Source: Methanooceanicella nereidis
GTDB taxonomy: Archaea; Halobacteriota; Methanocellia; Methanocellales; Methanocellaceae
Direction: 5' to 3'
NCBI RefSeq assembly: GCF_021023085.1
Contig: NZ_PGCK01000003.1
Coordinates: 186,001-250,000 of the forward strand
DNA: 64,000 nucleotides
Position numbers and translations under genes: made by a program. The notes beneath the pieces were generated by a model, which was given only the letters and a program-made list of their open reading frames with translations, did no database searches and had not been told where the DNA came from. The stretch's first letter is position 1. Each line of letters begins with the position of its first letter. Below, in pieces: positions 9,038-18,242 of the stretch.

Positions 9038-9463
9038 ATGAGGAAAATTATAATACTAGTCTCAATCTTTATAGCGCTCGCGATAAGCGGCTGCATAGAT
9101 GATCCTCCAGGAATTTCCCCGACCAATACCCCGGTAGCCGGTGATAACGGTCTACAGGGTGTCGTGATTGACCCGGAGGAACTGATGAAAAGCGACATCG
9201 TGCTGAGCTATGCGGCAACAGGGCTTGAGATAGGGGATAAGGGCATGTTCTTAAGCTCTTTATCGGGAAGCTTCAGGCAACAGGTTGGCAGTGACATCGA
9301 TATTGAATCCTTCGGAGCCATGAAACTTGCTGAGTGTATAAGGGATGCCCGCATGGTCATTCAGACTGAAGATCTCATCATGTACGAGATGGCGATCGAC
9401 GGCGAGACTTATTCATTCTATACGATAAAGGAGGATGGGGAATGGAAAATAGGCGGACTCTGA
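9038..9463 (+). CDS. Predicted lipoprotein, hypothetical
   Basis: About 141 residues. The N terminus is a typical lipoprotein signal (MRKIIILVSIFIALAISGC) with the lipobox Cys at residue 19, so the start is set at ATG 9038 rather than 9026. A short Pro/Thr linker follows, then a ~100-residue compact domain ending in YTIKEDGEWKIGGL, reminiscent of small NTF2-like or DUF4878-type extracellular folds; that resemblance is weak. Its last 22 bases overlap the next gene in another frame, so the two exported proteins are likely cotranslated. Confidence 0.72.
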   Translation: MRKIIILVSIFIALAISGCIDDPPGISPTNTPVAGDNGLQGVVIDPEELMKSDIVLSYAATGLEIGDKGMFLSSLSGSFRQQVGSDIDIESFGAMKLAECIRDARMVIQTEDLIMYEMAIDGETYSFYTIKEDGEWKIGGL

Positions 9464-11400
9464 TAAAGGCGGCATATAGCGCTCTGTTCCTGTTACTGTT
9501 TATTTGTGTCTGCGGCCAGGCATCCGCATACGATAACCTGGAAGTGCACCCGGATATTAATGAGGCTGCAGTGGACTATTTTAATGATTACATACTGAAA
9601 GACGACCCGTACCTGAAAAATGCCGTCCTTTCCGAAAGACAGTGTTATGGCTATGCTTTCGATCCGGAGTACAGGCGCAGCTATACCGAAGCGATAGGCT
9701 CCGTGCCGGAGCAGCTGATAAAGAAGACGCCGGCGGACTGGATCAGCTATGGCGGATTTTCGGCAGACGAGCCGGAAGGGCCGATGGCTTTCAGGCATTT
9801 CTACGATCCTCTGAACAGCCAGCCATGGCTGACCGATGACGAGCAGATCTACATAGCGGTGGCACAGGAGATCGTGCCGAGCCTGAAGAATCCTCAAATA
9901 ACGGCAGTAGATTGGGCTTTTCACAGCCTTGACATAAAATACTGCAATGAATACAGCTTCCCGGAGGCAAAAAAGGACTTTAAGCTGGCCATGGAAAACG
10001 GCGAAGCATACAATGAATATTATGGCATGGCATGGAGAGGCGTGGGGGAGACCATGCACCTTATGGCTGACATGACCGTACCGTCTCACGTGCGCAACGA
10101 CGGGCACCTGCCGTATATTAACCCGGACCTGTACGAGACAAAAGTAAAGGCGATCGACGTTGAGGTCAATAAGGATTACGCGTACTCGGAGGCCTTGAAT
10201 TATAAATGTACCTATCAGGGACAGAATACTCTGAACTCGCTGATGAAAGACACGGCTCTCTGGACAAACCGTAACTTCTTCTCGCTCGATACCGTAGAAC
10301 AATATGGCACGGGCGTGTACAGTGATGGAAAGGCCGCGCATCCTTCCCCGGCGTTGACGATGACTCCCTCGAGTGACGGGTATTTCTATTATAAGCCCGA
10401 AGGCTTTGAGTTCAAGTATGGAGAGTATAAGCTTGCAAGGGATTCTGTCCTGACCAGGTACATGGTCATTAAGAAGCCTCTCGCTGTCATGGACTACCGC
10501 GTTGTCCTCGACCAGGAGGAATTGCTTATACCCACTGCCATAAGATCAAGCGCGTCGGTCCTCGATGCTTTCCTTCCCCGGTTCCAGGTGATCATCGATG
10601 ACGTGTCCGAGGATACAGAGAACCCCGGATATTATATCATGAAGTCGCACGTCAAGCACATAAAGACACAGGAATGGCAGACAGCGCCATTGATCGGTAA
10701 CGGCGCGCATGTCGTCATAAACGGCGTGGACTACGTCTATAAACCCAGGAGCGGGGAATATCTCAATACTCTCGACGTCAGCCTAAAAGCGAAGCCCGGC
10801 GATACCGTACAGGTCTACTATGACCTGGGCGGCTATATCGTCTACTCGGACGTTTACACCATTCCCGGATTCGTAGCCACTCCGACTATCAAGCCGACGG
10901 CAACACCTACAATAAAGCCGTCCGTCACACCGACACCGACCCCTGCCGCCGATGACTGGCTGAAATATTATGTCGAGTATTACTCCAATGGCCAGAAGAA
11001 ACGAGAGTACACCTACTATGAAAAGTATTACGAAGGATCTTACCTGCCGTCTCAAAAGATACACGGCACATACAAGCTATGGTATGAGAGCGGGGCAATA
11101 CAGGCCATGGTAGAGTATCGTGACGGTGAAGAGACCGGCCCTTCCCTGCGATGGTTCAGTAACGGACAATTGCAGGAAGAGACCTATTATGAGGACGGCA
11201 TAGAGAATGGCCTCAGGACCGAGTATTATGACACCGGCCAGGTACGCTACACCGGCATGTTCGTTGACGGGAAGCCGGACGGCATGCACAGGTCGTACTA
11301 TGAAAGCGGCGCAAGATGGTCCGAAAGGGAGTATAGTATGGGTGCGACCATATCCTATAAACAATGGGATGAGGACGGTAACCTGGTCCAGAGCTTATGA
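9442..11400 (+). CDS. Secreted phospholipase C/P1-nuclease-like protein with C-terminal MORN-variant repeats
   Basis: A 652-residue exported protein. Residues 1-29 are a signal peptide ending ASA. Residues about 30-330 resemble the all-helical zinc-dependent phospholipase C/S1-P1 nuclease fold, with candidate metal ligands in FRHFYDP, DWAFHSLD and GETMHLMADMTVPSHVRND. A beta-rich part follows (to about 475), then a Pro/Thr linker with TPTIKP repeats, and finally five MORN_2-type repeats (YYSNGQ, WYESGA, WFSNGQ, YYDTGQ, YYESGA), the module found in YwqK-like proteins. GGAGG lies seven bases before ATG 9442. Enzyme activity is not certain. Confidence 0.75.
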   Translation: MENRRTLIKAAYSALFLLLFICVCGQASAYDNLEVHPDINEAAVDYFNDYILKDDPYLKNAVLSERQCYGYAFDPEYRRSYTEAIGSVPEQLIKKTPADWISYGGFSADEPEGPMAFRHFYDPLNSQPWLTDDEQIYIAVAQEIVPSLKNPQITAVDWAFHSLDIKYCNEYSFPEAKKDFKLAMENGEAYNEYYGMAWRGVGETMHLMADMTVPSHVRNDGHLPYINPDLYETKVKAIDVEVNKDYAYSEALNYKCTYQGQNTLNSLMKDTALWTNRNFFSLDTVEQYGTGVYSDGKAAHPSPALTMTPSSDGYFYYKPEGFEFKYGEYKLARDSVLTRYMVIKKPLAVMDYRVVLDQEELLIPTAIRSSASVLDAFLPRFQVIIDDVSEDTENPGYYIMKSHVKHIKTQEWQTAPLIGNGAHVVINGVDYVYKPRSGEYLNTLDVSLKAKPGDTVQVYYDLGGYIVYSDVYTIPGFVATPTIKPTATPTIKPSVTPTPTPAADDWLKYYVEYYSNGQKKREYTYYEKYYEGSYLPSQKIHGTYKLWYESGAIQAMVEYRDGEETGPSLRWFSNGQLQEETYYEDGIENGLRTEYYDTGQVRYTGMFVDGKPDGMHRSYYESGARWSEREYSMGATISYKQWDEDGNLVQSL

Positions 11401-11413
11401 CGGCTCTGGCCCT

Positions 11414-11719
11414 CTATTTTTTTGTGACTTTTTCTTCCTTCAATACCCATTTCGCTATCAAGAAAACTACAAATGCCAGTATTAAGAAGTTTATCAGGCT
11501 CGATAAGAACGATCCCCACTTGATCACGAAGGGCCCTATCGCGAGCGTCGCCGTCTGCCATTCTCCTCCAGGTACGAAAGGAGTTATCAGGGGCATTATA
11601 ATATCATTTACCAGCGACTGTACGAGAGCTGTGGCCGCAGCGCCTATTATGAAAGCCACTGCAAGACCGATGACCTTGTATTCCTCCAAAAATTCCTTGA
11701 ACTCTTTGATAATGCTCAT
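11414..11719 (-). CDS. mscL: Large-conductance mechanosensitive channel
   Basis: Osmotic safety valve that opens under membrane tension. The 101 residues show the MscL pattern: amphipathic N terminus (SIIKEFKEFLEEYKVIGLAV), first helix with AFIIGAAATALVQSLVNDIIMP, a periplasmic loop, a second helix, and a charged cytoplasmic tail KWVLKEEKVTKK. The start is taken at ATG 11719, matching the family N terminus; two upstream in-frame ATGs add unlikely residues. It is convergent with the MORN protein gene, leaving only 13 bp. Confidence 0.93.
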   Translation of the reverse strand: MSIIKEFKEFLEEYKVIGLAVAFIIGAAATALVQSLVNDIIMPLITPFVPGGEWQTATLAIGPFVIKWGSFLSSLINFLILAFVVFLIAKWVLKEEKVTKK

Positions 11720-11810
11720 GAAATACCTCATAAGTAGATGGCACATTAATGTATAAAAATAAAACTTAATATAATAAATGAGGATTTTATGAAAATATAT
11801 GCGGCGGCTG

Positions 11811-12116
11811 TCACACTTTTACATAAACATCGTCGCCTTCTACCTTTACTTCTAATTTATTCAAAGGCTTATCGGTAACCGAATCCGGCTTTCCGGTAAT
11901 AATGTCGAACCGGGCCCCGTGCGACATGCATGTAAGATTATTGCCAAGCAGCAAGCCCGTAGAAAGTTTCGCTGAAAGATGAGGGCATTTATCCTCGAAC
12001 GCGTGGAAATTCCCGCCTATGTTCGCAATTACGATATTTTTATCCCCGACAGTGAATCTCTTCATGCTTCCGGGAGCTATCTCTTTAACGCTGGTCAATT
12101 TTGTGAAATCTGACAT
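11811..12116 (-). CDS. Rieske-type [2Fe-2S] ferredoxin
   Basis: A 101-residue single-domain Rieske protein of the NirD/BphF type. The cluster ligands are visible as C44-P-H46 and C63-x2-H66. It has no membrane anchor, so it should be a soluble electron carrier. AGGTGATAAAATG provides a clear ribosome site. Only eight bases separate it from the copA stop, making it the last gene of the YHS-copA-Rieske operon. The reason for a Rieske protein next to a copper pump is not known. Confidence 0.9.
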   Translation of the reverse strand: MSDFTKLTSVKEIAPGSMKRFTVGDKNIVIANIGGNFHAFEDKCPHLSAKLSTGLLLGNNLTCMSHGARFDIITGKPDSVTDKPLNKLEVKVEGDDVYVKV

Positions 12117-12124
12117 TTTATCAC

Positions 12125-14587
12125 CTATGGTCTGAACCTGTTCAAAAGCAATGAATTCGATACCACCGAGACAGAGCTCATAGCCATCGCAGCGGCCGCG
12201 ATTATCGGGTTAAGCTGTATACCGAACCAGGGTATCAGTATTCCGGCTGCTATCGGTATGCCGATAATATTATAGATGAACGCCCAGAAGAGGTTCAGCT
12301 TAATGGTCCTGATCGTGGCTCTGCTCAGCTTTATTGACGTAAGGACGCCTCTGAGGTCCCCGCTCATGAGCGTGATGTCCGAAGTCTCTATGGCTACATC
12401 AGTACCTGTACCTATGGCTATTCCGGTGTCGGCCTGTGCGAGAGCCGGCGCGTCGTTGATGCCGTCTCCCACCATCGCGACATTTTTCCCTTCTGCCTGA
12501 AGCTTCTTAATTTCGTTGGCCTTGTCTCCCGGAAGCACTTCCGCCAGCACCCGCTTGACGCCTACCTCTTTTGCTATGGCTTCGGCCGTCCGCCTGTTAT
12601 CACCGGTGATCATTATCGTCTCGATTCCCATACGGTCGAACTCTTCAATTGCCTCTTTCGACCCTTCCTTTATGGTATCCGCTACCGCGACGACTCCCGC
12701 AGGCTTTTCATCGATGGCGATATACATAGGGGTCTTTCCCTGCGCTGAAAGCCTTTCATGCTCAGGCTTCATGGCGCTTATGTCGACGTCCTCGTCCTCC
12801 ATGAGCTTTGCGTTGCCTGCCATCACTACTCTCCCGTCGACCATCGCGATAATACCCTTGCCGGGGAGCGCATCGAACCTTTCCGGGTCCTTTATTGGTA
12901 TGCCTCTCTCACCGGCACCATTCACGATCGCAGCCCCAAGCGGGTGTTCCGAGCCTTTTTCGGCCGAAGCCGCTAACCGTATGATTTCCTCTTCCGCGAA
13001 TCCCGGCTGGCTGACGACGTCTACGAGGGATGGCTTCCCTTTCGTGATAGTCCCTGTCTTGTCCAGGACTATGGTATCTATCTTATATGCGCTCTCAAGG
13101 CTCTCCCCGCCTTTGATCAATATGCCGTATTCCGCGCCTTTCCCTGTGCCGACCATTATGGCAGTGGGCGTGGCCAGACCCATGGCACACGGGCATGCGA
13201 TGATAAGCACCGATATAAAATTAAGCATGGCCAGCAGGAATGCGGGCTTCGGCCCCAGATAATACCATGCCAGGAACGTTAGTATCGCCAGGAATATGAC
13301 TATGGGCACGAATACGCCGGCGACCTTATCCGCCAGCCTCTGGATGGGCGCTTTAGACCCCTGCGCCTCCTCGACCATTTTAATGATCTGGGATAACACG
13401 GTATCTCTGCCTATCTTTGTAGCCCTGAACTTGAACGATCCGGTCTTGTTAATGGTGGCGCCTATGACGGTATCCCCTTCTTTTTTACTGACGGGTATTG
13501 GCTCTCCGGTGATCATGGACTCATCTACTGCCGAATATCCTTCCGTGACCACGCCGTCGACCGGGATCTTTTCTCCTGGCCTGACGACCACTATGTCCCC
13601 GATGCTGACATCCTCCACAGGCACGTCCTGCTCGACGCCATTCCTTATTATTCTGGCAGTCTTCGCTTTCAACCCCGTAAGCCGGCGTATCGCCTCCGAC
13701 GTACGGCCCTTCGCCCTTGCCTCAAGGAATTTTCCGAGCAGGATCAGGGCGATGATCATCGTGGACGTATCAAAATACGTGTCCGGCATACTGCCGCCGA
13801 TGGCAACAAGCGATGGCGCGAACGTCGCGACCACGCTGTAAAAGTATGCCGCGCTGGTCCCGACGGCTATAAGGACGTTCATATCAGCAGTGCCGTGTTT
13901 CAGGGCTGCGTATGTCCCTTTATAGAATCTCCATCCTACCCAGAACTGGACCGGTGTGGCAAGAATAAATGATAAAATGTTCTTCTGGTGATGCGATAAT
14001 GACGATATGACGGGCATCAGGTCCCCTATGAACATAATTGCCATGATGAAAGCGGAAATGGCCAGGCTGATGGCCAGCTTTATCTTAAGGTCGTTCATTT
14101 CCTTTTTTCTTGTTTCCCGCTCAATATCGACTGCTTCTTCCTCGGGGATCTCCGCGACATCATAGCCGGCATCCTTAACGACCTTTTTAAGCTCCTTGAT
14201 CGTCACCTCAGACGGTACGTAATTCACAGTAGCCTTTTCGGTCGCAAGATTGACGGATGCGCTGATGACACCCTGCCTATCCTTTAGCGCATTTTCAATG
14301 CGGGCAACACACGAGGCACATGTCATGCCGGTGATCGGCAGCACTACGGTTTCCGCCTCAACTCCGTATCCGGCATCTTTTACCGCGTCCACCATGCTGT
14401 CGATAGTAGCCGCTTCAGGATCGTACAGTACGGTCGCCTTCTCGCTGGCAAGGTTGACGTTCGCTTCCGAGACACCTTTCACGCTCTTCAAGGCGCTTTC
14501 CACTCTCGACACGCAGGATGCGCATGTCATCCCTGTTATCTTTAGCTGTGTCCTTTTTGATCGTTCGGCTCCTTCGGTAGTGCTCAC
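12125..14587 (-). CDS. copA: Copper-translocating P-type ATPase
   Basis: Exports Cu(I) across the membrane at the cost of ATP. The 820 residues contain two N-terminal heavy-metal-associated domains, each with GMTCASC (19-25 and 87-93), the actuator loop ITGEP (359-363), the CPC metal site (465-467), the phosphorylation motif DKTGT (509-513), TGDN and [10 protein letters not shown], and near the C terminus YN and [10 protein letters not shown], the Cu(I)-type signatures in the last helices. The start is GTG 14587, 33 bases after a small YHS-domain gene in the same operon. Confidence 0.95.
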   Translation of the reverse strand: MSTTEGAERSKRTQLKITGMTCASCVSRVESALKSVKGVSEANVNLASEKATVLYDPEAATIDSMVDAVKDAGYGVEAETVVLPITGMTCASCVARIENALKDRQGVISASVNLATEKATVNYVPSEVTIKELKKVVKDAGYDVAEIPEEEAVDIERETRKKEMNDLKIKLAISLAISAFIMAIMFIGDLMPVISSLSHHQKNILSFILATPVQFWVGWRFYKGTYAALKHGTADMNVLIAVGTSAAYFYSVVATFAPSLVAIGGSMPDTYFDTSTMIIALILLGKFLEARAKGRTSEAIRRLTGLKAKTARIIRNGVEQDVPVEDVSIGDIVVVRPGEKIPVDGVVTEGYSAVDESMITGEPIPVSKKEGDTVIGATINKTGSFKFRATKIGRDTVLSQIIKMVEEAQGSKAPIQRLADKVAGVFVPIVIFLAILTFLAWYYLGPKPAFLLAMLNFISVLIIACPCAMGLATPTAIMVGTGKGAEYGILIKGGESLESAYKIDTIVLDKTGTITKGKPSLVDVVSQPGFAEEEIIRLAASAEKGSEHPLGAAIVNGAGERGIPIKDPERFDALPGKGIIAMVDGRVVMAGNAKLMEDEDVDISAMKPEHERLSAQGKTPMYIAIDEKPAGVVAVADTIKEGSKEAIEEFDRMGIETIMITGDNRRTAEAIAKEVGVKRVLAEVLPGDKANEIKKLQAEGKNVAMVGDGINDAPALAQADTGIAIGTGTDVAIETSDITLMSGDLRGVLTSIKLSRATIRTIKLNLFWAFIYNIIGIPIAAGILIPWFGIQLNPIIAAAAMAMSSVSVVSNSLLLNRFRP

Positions 14588-14620
14588 GAATATACTATAT
14601 GTCAGGATTTTTATATATAC

Positions 14621-14761
14621 TTAAAGCCCGAGCTTTGTCTTCTGAAATATCCTGGCGCATTCCTCGCTACAAAAATATCTGTATCTGTCCCCCATTTTAA
14701 AAATGACTATCGCCTTTTCGGTATCCACGTCCTTGCCGCATACAGGGTCTTTCTCTAACAT
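14621..14761 (-). CDS. 46-residue YHS-domain protein upstream of copA
   Basis: A very short gene: ATG 14761, TAA at 14621-14623. The product starts MLEKDPVCGKDVDTEKA and ends with YFCSEECARIFQ and a short basic tail. DPVCGK plus YFCSEEC is the YHS metal-binding signature, with three Cys as likely metal ligands. Such domains occur fused to, or next to, CopA pumps and are thought to bind copper. It lies 33 bases before copA on the same strand, so a copper chaperone or sensor role is the simplest inference. Confidence 0.85.
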   Translation of the reverse strand: MLEKDPVCGKDVDTEKAIVIFKMGDRYRYFCSEECARIFQKTKLGL

Positions 14762-14889
14762 GTTAACTAATATTCTCAACGTGTGTTTATCTTAAATCCA
14801 TGGTTTTTTGGATTTCTTGAAAGCGGCTCCTTATTTATAACATTTTAAACCCGGATTCATACTAAAAAACCGGTCTATGTTTTTTAAAG

Positions 14890-16890
14890 ATGCCTGCCGA
14901 ATTATCATTGATGACTGGCAGGCTTGCAGGTTCAAAGAGCAGCTATTTGAGAAAAGCGGCAGACGAGCCGGTGGAATGGTATGCGTGGTCAGAGGAAGCC
15001 TTTGAGCGCGCGAGAAAAGAAAATAAGCCCGTACTATTATCCATCGGCGCGGTATGGTGCCACTGGTGCCATGTAATGGCGCATGAAAGCTGGCAGGACA
15101 AGGATGTCGCCCGGATAATTAATGAAAAGTTCATTCCGATAAAGGTCGACCGCGACGAGAGGCCTGAGCTTGATAAGATCTACCAGGAAGCTGTAAACGC
15201 TCTGACCGGAAGGGGCGGCTGGCCTCTTACTGTTTTTCTAACTCCCGATAAAGAGCCATTTTACGGGGGCACATATTTCCCTGATAGTCCCCGCCACGGC
15301 CTGCCATCGATAAAAGAAATATTGCTCGCCGTGAGCGATGCCTATGAGAAGAACAGGAAAGACGTGATGAACACTGTCAAAGAAATGATGAAGATATATG
15401 CACCCGGAAAACTCTCCCGGTCTGAATTGAAGGCGGGGTACGTAAGCGGCGCTGTCGAGGCGATGAAAGATAATTATGACATGATCAACGGAGGCTTCGG
15501 CGGGGCGCCAAAATTCCCCTTCTCAGAGGCTCTTTTGTTTCTGCTGCAAAGGTACGAGACTGACTGTGACGTCGATGCGTGGAACATGGCAGACCATACA
15601 TTAAGGAAGATGGCGTCCGGCGGCGTTTACGACCAGGCTGGCGGCGGCTTTCACAGGTATTCGACCGATTCAGGATGGCGGGTCCCTCACTTTGAAAAAA
15701 TGCTATACGATAACGCTCTGCTATTAAAGGCATATCTTGTAGCCTATCAGAAAACTCGATCGGACTTCTACAGGCATGTTTCCCATGAGATCGTCGATTT
15801 TGTCTTTAGAGATCTTGTCAGAGAGCCTGCGGGTTTCGCATCGAGCATAGACGCAGATGTGCACGGAGAAGAAGGGTCATATTTCGTCTGGACCGAGGAC
15901 GAGATCAAGGGAATGCTGGGTAACAGGGCAGATACGTTCATCGAGGCGTTCAACGTGACAAAAAACGGGAACTTTGAAGGCGGAAAGAACATTTTGTACA
16001 TGACAGGCGAGATAGACAGGTCAAAATTTGAGAATGAGTTAACGATACTGCTGGATACGAGATATGAAAGAGAGATGCCTTATGTGGACACAAGTATTAT
16101 CACAGGCTGGACTTCGCTGATGTCCACATCGCTTCTAAAGGCATATGAGATACTGGACGATTACAGGTGTAAGGACCATGCGATAAAGACCGTGGATTTT
16201 ATCCTGAACATCATGTATAAGGATGGCAAATTATACCGCATGTATTCGGACGTGCCTTCGGTGGACGCGTTCATTGAGGACTACTCCTGCCTGATCGAGG
16301 CGTTGATCGAGTCGTTTGCCGCTGTACAGGACTATTATTATATTGATATGGCTGAAAGGCTGCTGGCGGATTGTGACGAGAATTTCCTTGACCGGGAAAA
16401 CGGAGGCTACTTTTACGTCCAAAAAAGCGACAGGTCCCCAATGACGCAGGATAAGCCCGTGATGGACTATTCCGTGCCCGGCCCGAATGCCCAGATGGCG
16501 CGTAACCTGATCAAGCTTCATTATTATACGGGCGAAGGAAAATACCGGGAAAAGGCGAAAGAGCTGCTAGAGATATTCCTTGATGCAGCGAAGCCTTATC
16601 CGCTGGGTAATGCAACCTACTTCTCAGCCCTTGACTATTACGCCAACCCGCCAGACCAGATCATCATTGCCGCGGAGAATGGCGAAGGCATGGACTTTAT
16701 CCATAGTGTGAACAGCCTCATATGCAAACGGGCTGTCATCCTTTATAACGATAATACGACAAGGATGCTTGAAGAATTCGAGGGAAAGGTGCCTGTCGGG
16801 GGGAAGACTACCGCATATATTTGCCGGCAGGGAGTATGTATGAAACCAGTAAGCAGCCTCGATGAGCTCAAAAGGATATACCGGCATTAG
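14890..16890 (+). CDS. DUF255 thioredoxin-fold protein with C-terminal glycosidase-like domain (YyaL/SSP411 family)
   Basis: The 666 residues match the widespread YyaL family. Residues about 10-170 are a thioredoxin-like domain (DUF255) with VWCHWCHVMAHESW, active-site pair C57/C60, and GGWPLTVFLTPD. Residues about 190-660 form a six-hairpin (alpha/alpha)6 domain including GGVYDQAGGGFHRYSTD and PHFEKMLYDNALL. The biochemical function is not established. The start ATG is at 14890, with an alternative at 14911. It stands alone, upstream of the marker 16 gene. Confidence 0.9.
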   Translation: MPAELSLMTGRLAGSKSSYLRKAADEPVEWYAWSEEAFERARKENKPVLLSIGAVWCHWCHVMAHESWQDKDVARIINEKFIPIKVDRDERPELDKIYQEAVNALTGRGGWPLTVFLTPDKEPFYGGTYFPDSPRHGLPSIKEILLAVSDAYEKNRKDVMNTVKEMMKIYAPGKLSRSELKAGYVSGAVEAMKDNYDMINGGFGGAPKFPFSEALLFLLQRYETDCDVDAWNMADHTLRKMASGGVYDQAGGGFHRYSTDSGWRVPHFEKMLYDNALLLKAYLVAYQKTRSDFYRHVSHEIVDFVFRDLVREPAGFASSIDADVHGEEGSYFVWTEDEIKGMLGNRADTFIEAFNVTKNGNFEGGKNILYMTGEIDRSKFENELTILLDTRYEREMPYVDTSIITGWTSLMSTSLLKAYEILDDYRCKDHAIKTVDFILNIMYKDGKLYRMYSDVPSVDAFIEDYSCLIEALIESFAAVQDYYYIDMAERLLADCDENFLDRENGGYFYVQKSDRSPMTQDKPVMDYSVPGPNAQMARNLIKLHYYTGEGKYREKAKELLEIFLDAAKPYPLGNATYFSALDYYANPPDQIIIAAENGEGMDFIHSVNSLICKRAVILYNDNTTRMLEEFEGKVPVGGKTTAYICRQGVCMKPVSSLDELKRIYRH

Positions 16891-16940
16891 AGCCGTATGG
16901 CGGACTTTTTAAGCCTTGAAAGTATATGATTAAATAATAT

Positions 16941-18212
16941 ATGCCCGCGAAAGAAAAAACCCTCCAGGAGATCAACGAGAAAATCGCCAGAGGCGCCGCC
17001 ATAGTCCTGACCGCGTCCGAACTTTTATCCATCGCGCAGGAAGGCGGGGAGATCCCGGACGTCGACGTCGTCACATGCGCCACAAAAGGCATAATGAGCG
17101 GCACGATGGCCAGCCTGTCATTTAAAGTCGCCGAAAAGAACGAGTTCGTAAGGGCTAAAGGGTTGTGGCTTAACGGCGTTCCTGCTTATCCCGGGCCATG
17201 TCCTAATGAAAGGCTGGGGATAGTGGATACCATCGTATTCGGGACCGCTCACAGCATCTATGACGATAAGTACGGCGGCGGACACCTTTTCCGCGATATG
17301 GTCGAGGGTAATGACATCGAGGTCGAGGTCGAGACCGATACCGGGCGTAAGCTCAAGACAGCGACAACGATGGAAAATATCGCTTACGCAAAGATGATCG
17401 CCACAAGGAACGCATATAAGAACTATGTCGCTTACGTTAACCCTTCACCTGAGACGCTATATGATTCTATATTCTCCGTTGGCCCGTTTTACGGCCCCTA
17501 TAAGGAGCTAAAGTTTTGCGGTTGCGGCGAGCTGAACCCTGTCGAGAAAGACCCCGGCCTGGACGTCATAGGCGAAGGCACAAAAGTGCTGATAAACGGC
17601 GCTCCCGGAATGGTCACGGGGCGCGGGACCAGGAGCACGCCCGAAAAGCCCAACCTTTCCGCAATATCCGACATGAAAAAAATGGACCCGAAATACATGG
17701 GCGGCTTCGTGACTTCACACGGCCCCGAGGTCGTATCATCCTGGGCTGTGCCTATACCTGTTCTAAACGACCGTATCCTGAAGAATCTATTAAAGAGAGA
17801 CGCGGAGATCCCTCTATCAGTGGTGGACGTAAGAGGCCGTGAAGAGATCGGGCGGATCACCTACGCGGACGTCTGGAAAGATTGCGATCTTGCTGTCAGG
17901 TTTGATCCGAAACTGTGTGACGGATGCGAAAAATGCCGCGCAGAGGAAATGTGTCCCAGAGGTGCTTTATCGTTCAAGGAAAAGCGGATAGACCGCAGCA
18001 AATGTTTCAATTGCGGAGTATGCATCGGCTTCTGTCCAAACTCGGCAGTGTCCGCGAACCTCGGAGAAGTGGAGTTCCTGGGTAAGAAGATGCCTATCAC
18101 AGAACGCCATTCGGACCGTTTGGGTGCTATGAAGATATCTGCCGAATTGAAAAGACTGATACTGTCCGGTGAATTCAAAGTCACAGAAATGGTCGAAAAA
18201 ATCAAGTTTTAA
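16941..18212 (+). CDS. Methanogenesis marker 16 metalloprotein (DUF39 plus two [4Fe-4S])
   Basis: The 423 residues join a DUF39-type domain (about 1-315), the domain of archaeal homocysteine-synthesis proteins, to a two-cluster ferredoxin domain: C326, C329, C332 and C338, then C355, C358, C361 and C365. This architecture is that of methanogenesis marker protein 16, whose distribution is limited to methanogens and whose reaction is not established. Conserved Cys in the DUF39 part include VVTCATKG (C46) and GPCPNE (C87). The relation to aspartate-semialdehyde sulfur transfer suggests sulfur chemistry. Repeat locus 1 begins about 30 bp after the stop. Confidence 0.85.
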   Translation: MPAKEKTLQEINEKIARGAAIVLTASELLSIAQEGGEIPDVDVVTCATKGIMSGTMASLSFKVAEKNEFVRAKGLWLNGVPAYPGPCPNERLGIVDTIVFGTAHSIYDDKYGGGHLFRDMVEGNDIEVEVETDTGRKLKTATTMENIAYAKMIATRNAYKNYVAYVNPSPETLYDSIFSVGPFYGPYKELKFCGCGELNPVEKDPGLDVIGEGTKVLINGAPGMVTGRGTRSTPEKPNLSAISDMKKMDPKYMGGFVTSHGPEVVSSWAVPIPVLNDRILKNLLKRDAEIPLSVVDVRGREEIGRITYADVWKDCDLAVRFDPKLCDGCEKCRAEEMCPRGALSFKEKRIDRSKCFNCGVCIGFCPNSAVSANLGEVEFLGKKMPITERHSDRLGAMKISAELKRLILSGEFKVTEMVEKIKF

Positions 18213-18242
18213 TTAGAAGATAATAATCTGGTATCCTTTTTA

